Assembly: GCF_001886715.1 (NCBI RefSeq)
Contig: NZ_CP018082.1
Location: 310,001-374,000, forward strand
Source of the DNA: Nocardia mangyaensis
Lineage (GTDB): Bacteria; Actinomycetota; Actinomycetes; Mycobacteriales; Mycobacteriaceae
Direction of reading: 5' to 3'
DNA length: 64,000 nucleotides
The notes under the pieces are model-generated. The model saw only the letters and a program-made list of their open reading frames with translations. It made no database searches and was not told the DNA's origin. The position numbers and the translations under genes are program-made. This document shows positions 57,689 through 64,000 of the stretch, piece by piece (position 1 is the stretch's first letter; the number at the start of each line of letters is the position of its first letter).

Positions 57689-60067
57689 TCACGGTTCGGA
57701 CGGGGCTCCCAGCTCGCGCAGAACGGCACCCAGCAAGCGTGCTGCGGCGTCCTTGTCCAGGGGATTGTTGCCGTTGCCGCACTTGGGTGACTGCACGCAC
57801 GACGGGCACCCCTCCTGGCATCCACAGCTGTGGATGACGCTGAGCGTCGCGGCCAGCCAGTGCGCGAGCTGGGCGAATCCGCGCTCGGCGAAGCCCGCCC
57901 CACCGGGGTGTCCGTCGTAGACGAACACCGTCGGCGCGCCGGTGTCGGGATGCTCGGCGATGGACACGCCACCGATGTCCCAGCGGTCGCAGCCCGCCAC
58001 CAGGGGCAGCATCCCGATCGCGGCGTGCTCCGCGGCGTGCAGGGCGCCGGGGAGCTGTTCATCGGTGATCCCGGCGGCCGCGAGCAGCCGGGGCGTGACG
58101 GTATAGAGAACGGCCTTGGTGCGCAGGGTGTGCGCGGGCAGGTCGAGTTCCACCTGATCGAGTACCTCGCCGCTCACCAGTGTGCGCAGGTACCCGACTA
58201 CCTGGTTGGTGACCGCGACCTGCGCGGATGCCGTCGTCAACGACCCGAATACCCGTTCTTCGATCACCGCTTCGATGCTGATCGAGGTGATCTGGCGGGC
58301 GCTGGTGGTGAACCCGGGATCGACCTGGTCGACGAATGCGACGCCACCGTCGAGGTCGAGTTCGTCGACCAGGTAGGTCTCGCCCTGGTGCAGGTGCACG
58401 GCACCTTCGTGCAGGGTCGCGGGTGCACGGCCCGCGTCGGCGGTGCCGAGCAGTCGGCCGGTCTGGTTGTCGACGACGGCGATCGGTGTGCCGAGCCCGC
58501 CGCGCACATCGACTGCGTCGTGCGGGTGGGTTCGGGCGGTGACATGCCAGCGTGCGGACTGGCCGCGGATACCGGGACGGCGTCGGATCAGGCCCTGTTC
58601 GGCCAGGTCGACCAGCACTTCCGTGGCGCGTAGCTCGGTCACCTCGTCGTCGGTGAGCGGGAGTTCCAGCGCGGCACACAGCAGCTGGGGGCCGAGGACG
58701 TAGGGGTTGTACGGGTCGGTGATGGTGGCCTCGATCGGCCGATCGAGCAGTGCTTCGGGGTGGTGCGCCAGGTAGGTGTCGAGCGGATCGTCGGTGGCGA
58801 CCAGCACCACGAGTGAGCCCTGCAGCCGTCTGCCCGCGCGGCCGGCCTGTTGCCAGAAGGAGGCGACCGTGCCCGGAAAACCGGCGATGACCACGGCATC
58901 GAGGCCGGCGATGTCCACGCCGAGTTCGAGCGCGTTGGTGCTCGCCGCACCGAGCAGCGTGCCCTGCGACAGCGATCGTTCGAGCTCGCGCCGGTCCTCG
59001 GCCAGGTAGCCGGCGCGATAGGCGGCCACCCGTTCCTGCAGCTCGGGCGCGGTTTCGGCGAGGATGCGCCGGGCGTCGAGCGCGATCAGTTCGGCGCCGC
59101 GCCGGGACCGGACGAAGGTGAGTGTTCGCGCGCCCTCGGCGACCAGGCTCGCCATGATCTTGGCGGCCTCGCCGGTCGCGGTGCGCCGCACCGGCGCGCC
59201 GTTCTCCCCGGTCAGCGCCGTGCTCAAGGGCGGTTCCCACAGTGCGACGGTGCGCGCGCCCCGGGGTGAGCCGTCCTCGGTGACGGCGGTGACCGGCGCG
59301 CCGATCAGCTTGCCCGCCGAGGCGGCTGGGTCGGCGCTGGTGGCCGAGCACAGGATGAACACCGGGTCGGCGCCGTAGAACCGGGCGAGCCTGCGCAGCC
59401 TGCGCAGCACCAGTGCGACATGCGAACCGAACACGCCCCGGTAGGCGTGGCATTCGTCCACGACGACATAGCGAAGATTGCGCAGCACCCGCGCCCACCG
59501 CTGCGGGGAGCGCAGTATGCCCACGTGCAGCATGTCGGGATTGGTGAAGACCCACCGCGCGTTGGCCCGTACCCACTGCCTGATCTCGGCGGGAGTGTCG
59601 CCGTCGTAGCTCGCTGGATGCGCCTCACGCAGGGCGTTGTCATGGATGAGGCTGCCGACGGTCCGCAACTGATCGGCGCCGAGCGCTTTGGTGGGGGACA
59701 GGTACAGCGCGGTGGCGCGCGGGTCTTCGTGCAGGGCGGTGAGGACCGGCAGTTGGTAGCCCAGTGATTTCCCGGAAGCCGTCCCCGTACTCACGACGAC
59801 ATGATTTCCCGCCACCGCCAGCTCCGCCGTTCGGGTCTGATGGGTCCACGGCCGTTCGATTCCGCCCGCTTCGAGCGCGGTGACCAGCTCCGATGGCACC
59901 CAGCGCGGCCACTCGGTGGTGCGGGCGCGCCGCGCGGGCAGTTCGGCAACATGGGTCAACGGGTGGCCGCCCGAGGCCGCGTCGACGAGGACACGATTCA
60001 GCAACGATCGACCGTAGCTTTCGTTCGATCGTGGCTTGCGGACCTCGGTCCGGTCGGTCGGATTCAT
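57689..60067 (-). CDS. DEAD/DEAH helicase, YprA/MrfA (Hrq1-like) type
   Basis: 792 residues. STGTASGKSLGYQLP is the Walker A region, VVDECHAYRG the DECH box, CSATSADP motif III, and FWQQAGRAGRRLQGSLVVLV motif VI. The C-terminal DUF1998 zinc cluster CGCQEGCPSCVQSPKCGNGN has four cysteines. MrfA-type helicases act in mitomycin-damage repair. ATG 60067 follows GAGAGGG. Rv3649 equivalent. Confidence 0.93.
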   Translation of the reverse strand: MNPTDRTEVRKPRSNESYGRSLLNRVLVDAASGGHPLTHVAELPARRARTTEWPRWVPSELVTALEAGGIERPWTHQTRTAELAVAGNHVVVSTGTASGKSLGYQLPVLTALHEDPRATALYLSPTKALGADQLRTVGSLIHDNALREAHPASYDGDTPAEIRQWVRANARWVFTNPDMLHVGILRSPQRWARVLRNLRYVVVDECHAYRGVFGSHVALVLRRLRRLARFYGADPVFILCSATSADPAASAGKLIGAPVTAVTEDGSPRGARTVALWEPPLSTALTGENGAPVRRTATGEAAKIMASLVAEGARTLTFVRSRRGAELIALDARRILAETAPELQERVAAYRAGYLAEDRRELERSLSQGTLLGAASTNALELGVDIAGLDAVVIAGFPGTVASFWQQAGRAGRRLQGSLVVLVATDDPLDTYLAHHPEALLDRPIEATITDPYNPYVLGPQLLCAALELPLTDDEVTELRATEVLVDLAEQGLIRRRPGIRGQSARWHVTARTHPHDAVDVRGGLGTPIAVVDNQTGRLLGTADAGRAPATLHEGAVHLHQGETYLVDELDLDGGVAFVDQVDPGFTTSARQITSISIEAVIEERVFGSLTTASAQVAVTNQVVGYLRTLVSGEVLDQVELDLPAHTLRTKAVLYTVTPRLLAAAGITDEQLPGALHAAEHAAIGMLPLVAGCDRWDIGGVSIAEHPDTGAPTVFVYDGHPGGAGFAERGFAQLAHWLAATLSVIHSCGCQEGCPSCVQSPKCGNGNNPLDKDAAARLLGAVLRELGAPSEP

Positions 60068-60500
60068 CGTTCGGCCCTCTCGCGCCACGCCGGAAGTGTG
60101 AAACGTGTGTGTGTTGCAACCGCGACCTGCGATTTCGTAACCCAATAGCGACCTGGGTCACAGCAAGTTTGCTGGAAGCTCACCCGGTTATCATGAAGCA
60201 AACAGACTGGAAGTACGGATTCACCCAATCTCTCCCTTACCTGCACATTCGCAAGATCAAGAATTTTGCAAATTGTCGGTAACTCGACTGTTGAATTGGT
60301 TGCAGACATGGTTCACTGGGTCTCGGTCGCAAGCTTCTGTGTTCGAGGGACGGATCCAAAGTCCAACCATCAGCAGGATCGATGTTGCGAACGCCGTGCT
60401 CAGGCTTTCCTTGCAGGGGGACCAACGGTACAGCGGTCGGAACGGACCCGGTGGACGAACCCAGTTGTCCGCCGTTCCGGTAAGAAAGAGAAGGAACAGA
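60068..60500 (+). promoter_or_regulatory. cspA promoter region and long 5' leader
   Basis: 433 bp without a gene; 60160-60310 is AT-rich and likely contains the promoter. A stem CGGAACGG/CCGTTCCG (60438-60479) lies just before the ribosome site (AAGGAA), as in thermosensing csp leaders. Confidence 0.5.
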
Positions 60501-60707
60501 ATGGCACAGGGAACTGTGAAGTGGTTCAACGCGGAGAAGGGGTTCGGCTTCATCGCGCCGGAGGACGGCTCCGCTGACGTCTTCGTCCACTACTCGGAGA
60601 TCCAGGGCACGGGCTTCCGTACCCTCGAGGAAAACCAGAAGGTCGAGTTCGAGGTCGGCCAGGGCACCAAGGGCCCCCAGGCCACCGGCGTTCGCGCGCT
60701 CTCCTGA
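60501..60707 (+). CDS. cspA: Cold-shock protein CspA
   Basis: 68 residues, one CSD domain: [20 protein letters not shown] (RNP1) and DVFVHYSEI (RNP2). An RNA chaperone. AAGGAA precedes the ATG; the long frame from 60273 is leader. Confidence 0.97.
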   Translation: MAQGTVKWFNAEKGFGFIAPEDGSADVFVHYSEIQGTGFRTLEENQKVEFEVGQGTKGPQATGVRALS

Positions 60708-60728
60708 GCTGCGAATCGAATACACACC

Positions 60729-60762
60729 CGTCCCCCACCTCCGTTCGCGGAGGTGGGGGACG
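60729..60762 (+). terminator. cspA terminator
   Basis: A perfect 15-bp stem with a TTCG tetraloop. Confidence 0.92.
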
Positions 60763-61042
60763 AGCCGTTTCCGGGTAGAGTGGCCCGGCACGACGCGTAT
60801 TTCTCTCGTTCTCGGCCGCCTCGATCTGGACTGACCAGAGGGCACGACGAAGGCGTACCCGGCGGGAGGGGAGATCGAGGGAACAGGCCGAGAACCCGCG
60901 GTGCCAGCCGCCGACGACACGGCTACCCAGGTGCGCAGGGTATAAACGTCACTGGTGGCGATGTCGATCATCGCGCCGACTGCCCCAGCCGCGCACCGAG
61001 CGGACCTCCCGACGCGCGGATCTAGAAGGAAGGTGTTCGCCG
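60763..61042 (+). promoter_or_regulatory. topA upstream region
   Basis: A TATAAA box lies at 60941-60946, about 100 bp before topA. No gene is seen in this gap. Confidence 0.4.
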
Positions 61043-63970
61043 GTGGCAACACGAGACCGCAGTTCAGCCGACCAGGGCCGTCCCCTGCGTCGTCTCGTGA
61101 TCGTCGAGTCCCCGACGAAGGCCCGCAAGATCGCGCCCTATCTCGGCCGCAACTACACGGTCGAGGCATCGGTGGGCCACATCCGTGACCTGCCGCGCGG
61201 CGCTGCCGACGTGCCCGCCAAATACAAGGGGCAGTCCTGGGCGCGCCTCGGCGTCGATGTCGACCACGACTTCGAGCCGATCTATGTCGTCAGCCCGGAC
61301 AAGAAGGCCAAGGTCTCCGAACTCAAGAGCCTGCTGGCCGACGCCGACGAGCTCTATCTGGCCACCGACCCCGACCGTGAGGGCGAGGCCATCGCCTGGC
61401 ACCTGCTCGAGACTCTCAAGCCGAAGGTCCCGGTCCGCCGGATGGTCTTCCACGAGATCACCGAGCCGGCCATCCTCGCGGCCGCCGCCGACACGCGCGA
61501 ACTCGACAACGATCTGGTCGACGCTCAGGAGACCCGTCGCATCCTCGACCGTCTCTACGGCTACGAGGTCAGCCCGGTCCTGTGGAAGAAGGTCATGCCC
61601 CGGCTCTCGGCCGGTCGCGTGCAGTCCGTCGCCACCCGGGTCATCGTGCGGCGTGAGCGTGAGCGCATGGCGTTCCGCTCCGCCGAGTACTGGGACATCG
61701 CCGCCAAGCTCGATGCCGGGGTCGACGAGTCCTCCGATTCGACCAACCCGCGTACCTTCGGCGCGCGCCTGGTCCAGGTCGAGGGCGATCGGGTCGCCAC
61801 CGGCCGTGATTTCGGTTCCGACGGTCAGCTCAAGTCGGCCTCCGGGGTCGTCGTGCTGGACGAGGCGTACGCGCGCAGGCTGGCCGAGGCGCTCGACGGC
61901 GCCGACCTGGTCGTGTCCTCCGCCGAGGCCAAGCCGTACAGCCGCAAGCCATATCCGCCGTTCATGACCTCGACACTGCAGCAGGAGGCGGGCCGCAAGC
62001 TGCGCTTCACCTCCGAGCGCACGATGCGGGTGGCCCAGCGGCTGTATGAAAACGGCTACATCACCTACATGCGTACCGACTCCACGACGCTGTCGGAGTC
62101 GGCCATCGCGGCGGCGCGGTCGCAGGCCACGCAGCTCTACGGCGCCGAGTACGTCTCGCCGACGCCGCGTCAGTACACCCGCAAGGTCAAGAACGCGCAG
62201 GAAGCGCACGAGGCGATCCGTCCGTCCGGCGACACCTTCGTGACCCCCGGTCAGCTGGCATCCAAGGTCGACCAGGACGAGTTCAAACTCTACGAGCTGA
62301 TCTGGCAGCGCACCGTCGCCTCGCAGATGGCCGACGCGCGCGGCACCACGCTCACCCTGCGCATCACCGGCACCGCGCGGACCGGCGAACAGTGTGTGTT
62401 CTCGTCCTCGGGCCGCACGATCACCTTCGCCGGCTTCCTCAAGGCCTATGTAGAGAGTGTCGACGAAGAGGCGGGCGGCCAGTCCGACGACGCCGAATCG
62501 CGCCTGCCCGCGCTGGAAGAGGGCCAGGGCGTCACCGCCGTCGAGCTCACCCCCGACGGCCACAGCACCAACCCGCCCGCCCGCTACACCGAAGCGTCGC
62601 TGATCAAGACCCTCGAAGAGCTCGGCATCGGCAGGCCCTCGACCTACTCCTCGATCATCAAGACGATTCTCGATCGTGGCTATGTGTACAAGCGCGGCAG
62701 CGCGCTGGTGCCGTCGTGGGTGGCCTTCGCGGTGGTCGGGCTGCTCGAGGCGTACTTCGGCCGGCTCGTCGACTTCGACTTCACCGCGGCCATGGAGGAC
62801 GATCTCGACGCGATCGCCGGTGGCCGTGAGCAGCGCGGAAACTGGTTGTCCAGCTTCTACTTCGGCGGCGATCACGGTGCCGAGGGTTCGGTCGCGCGCT
62901 CGGGCGGACTCAAGAAGATGGTCGGCGAGCAGCTCGACGACATCGACGCGCGAGAAGTCAACTCCATCAAGATGTTTCGCGACGAAGAGGACCGCGATGT
63001 CGTGGTCCGCGTCGGTCGGTTCGGACCGTATCTGGAGCGGATGGTCGTCAATCCCGATGACCCGGACGGTGATCCGATCTCGCAGCGGGCGAACCTGCCC
63101 GACGATTTGCCGCCGGACGAGCTGACGCCCGAGGTCGCCGAAAAGCTGTTCTCGACACCGCAGGAGGGTCGTTCGCTCGGCGTGGACCCGGTATCGGGGC
63201 ACGAAATCGTCGCCAAGGAAGGGCGTTTCGGTCCGTACGTCACCGAGGTGCTGCCGGAACCGCCCGCGCCGGACCCGGCCGCGGCGCCGGCCAAGAAGAC
63301 CACCAAGAAGGCCGCCGAGGTCAAGCCGCGCACCGGTTCGCTGTTCAAGTCGATGGACCTGGCGACGATCACCCTCGACGACGCGCTCAAGCTGCTGTCG
63401 CTGCCGCGCGTTGTCGGCGCCGATCCCGCCTCGGGCGAGGAGATCACCGCGCAGAACGGCCGCTACGGTCCGTACCTGAAGAAGGGCACCGACTCGCGTT
63501 CGCTGGCGACCGAGGACCAGCTGTTCTCCGTCACCTTGGACGAGGCGTTGAAGCTCTACGCCGAGCCCAAGCGGCGTGGTCGGCAGGCGGCCAGCGCGGC
63601 CCCTCTGCGCGAACTGGGCAAGGACTCGGCCACGGACAAACCGATGGTGATCAAGGACGGTCGGTTCGGTCCGTACGTCACCGACGGCGAGACCAACGCC
63701 AGCTTGCGCAAGGGCGACGAGGTCGAGTCGATCACCGACGAGCGCGCCTCCGAGCTGCTGGCGGATCGCCGCGCGCGTGGTCCGGTGAAGAAAGCGGCGA
63801 AGAAGACCGCCGCGAAGAAGGCGCCCGCCAAGAAGGTGGCGGCGAAGTCGGCCGCGACCAAGACGGCCACCAAGACCGCGGCCAAGAAGACCGCCGCGAA
63901 GAAGACGACCGCCAAGAAGGCCCCGGCGAAGAAGGCTGGAGCCAAAACTGTCGCGGCAGAAGAGGACTGA
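61043..63970 (+). CDS. topA: DNA topoisomerase I
   Basis: 975 residues; relaxes negative supercoils. TOPRIM domain: RRLVIVESPTKARKIAPYLG and TDPDREGEAIAWHLLE. Active-site Tyr near 342 in YITYMRTDST. C-terminal domains are of the actinobacterial non-zinc kind (GRFGPYV repeats at four places), ending in a Lys/Ala-rich tail (KKTAAKKTTAKKAPAKK). GTG 61043 follows AAGGAAGG. Complete in the window. Confidence 0.97.
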   Translation: MATRDRSSADQGRPLRRLVIVESPTKARKIAPYLGRNYTVEASVGHIRDLPRGAADVPAKYKGQSWARLGVDVDHDFEPIYVVSPDKKAKVSELKSLLADADELYLATDPDREGEAIAWHLLETLKPKVPVRRMVFHEITEPAILAAAADTRELDNDLVDAQETRRILDRLYGYEVSPVLWKKVMPRLSAGRVQSVATRVIVRRERERMAFRSAEYWDIAAKLDAGVDESSDSTNPRTFGARLVQVEGDRVATGRDFGSDGQLKSASGVVVLDEAYARRLAEALDGADLVVSSAEAKPYSRKPYPPFMTSTLQQEAGRKLRFTSERTMRVAQRLYENGYITYMRTDSTTLSESAIAAARSQATQLYGAEYVSPTPRQYTRKVKNAQEAHEAIRPSGDTFVTPGQLASKVDQDEFKLYELIWQRTVASQMADARGTTLTLRITGTARTGEQCVFSSSGRTITFAGFLKAYVESVDEEAGGQSDDAESRLPALEEGQGVTAVELTPDGHSTNPPARYTEASLIKTLEELGIGRPSTYSSIIKTILDRGYVYKRGSALVPSWVAFAVVGLLEAYFGRLVDFDFTAAMEDDLDAIAGGREQRGNWLSSFYFGGDHGAEGSVARSGGLKKMVGEQLDDIDAREVNSIKMFRDEEDRDVVVRVGRFGPYLERMVVNPDDPDGDPISQRANLPDDLPPDELTPEVAEKLFSTPQEGRSLGVDPVSGHEIVAKEGRFGPYVTEVLPEPPAPDPAAAPAKKTTKKAAEVKPRTGSLFKSMDLATITLDDALKLLSLPRVVGADPASGEEITAQNGRYGPYLKKGTDSRSLATEDQLFSVTLDEALKLYAEPKRRGRQAASAAPLRELGKDSATDKPMVIKDGRFGPYVTDGETNASLRKGDEVESITDERASELLADRRARGPVKKAAKKTAAKKAPAKKVAAKSAATKTATKTAAKKTAAKKTTAKKAPAKKAGAKTVAAEED

Positions 63971-64000
63971 GCCCGACAGCGCATCCAAGCTGGATTGATA

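Noticed and set aside
61064..63988. 974-residue minus-strand frame
   Set aside because: Antisense of topA.

Overview
The window is high-GC actinobacterial DNA. Gene content and order follow one conserved chromosomal segment of the Mycobacteriales: leuA, ask-asd, ponA2, whiB4, a paired ArsA-like ATPase operon, glxR, nth, marP, ephE, nhaA, acs, ssd, the tad pilus genes, a YprA/MrfA-type helicase, cspA and topA. This is the M. tuberculosis Rv3710-to-Rv3646c order. Accessory genes (secreted cholesterol oxidase, urea carboxylase/allophanate hydrolase) and a dispersed intergenic repeat suggest Nocardia or a close relative. The genus is inference, not shown.

Layout. 1-15.2 kb: 3' part of an EspI-like MinD/ParA ATPase gene; leuA with a leucine-rich leader peptide; a TauE-type permease; cholesterol oxidase; an ion-channel-like protein; a TetR/RibD-like divergent pair; ask-asd; a class IV aminotransferase; a serine hydrolase; and a structured intergenic region with a 19-residue membrane peptide. 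15.2-21.3 kb: a GntR-uca-atzF operon that degrades urea to ammonia and CO2 without urease.

21.6-29.3 kb: a 7.5-kb integrative element in a tRNA-Pro(CGG) gene. It has 60-bp direct-repeat ends, integrase, excisionase, a replication-relaxation-like protein, two small proteins with a shared C-terminal motif, a GntR-HAD operon with CTAG-N5-CTAG operators, phased 11-bp repeats at both ends that look like integrase arm sites, iteron-like repeats, and a perfect 31-bp inverted repeat. No conjugation or translocase gene is visible.

29.3-47.2 kb: cell-envelope and stress-response core genes (Pro/Gln-rich membrane protein, metallophosphoesterase, YqeY, PonA2, WhiB4, two ArsA-like ATPases, RidA, MBL hydrolase, GlxR, Nth, TlpA-like, CoA pyrophosphatase, MarP, EphE, holin-like protein, NhaA). 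47.3-57.4 kb: acs, a degenerate Fic-like protein, two syntenic regulatory RNAs (Ms1-like and 6C), a HAD phosphatase, and the ssd-tad locus with three small pilin-like proteins. 57.7-64 kb: helicase, cspA and topA.

Several genes have a TANNNT -10 box 6-8 bp before the start codon, suggesting leaderless transcripts. Many intergenic regions hold near-perfect hairpin terminators. The parts least explained by known families are the integrative element, the covarying hairpin repeats at 4.5 and 11.9-12.1 kb, and the structured RNA candidate at 14.6-14.9 kb.
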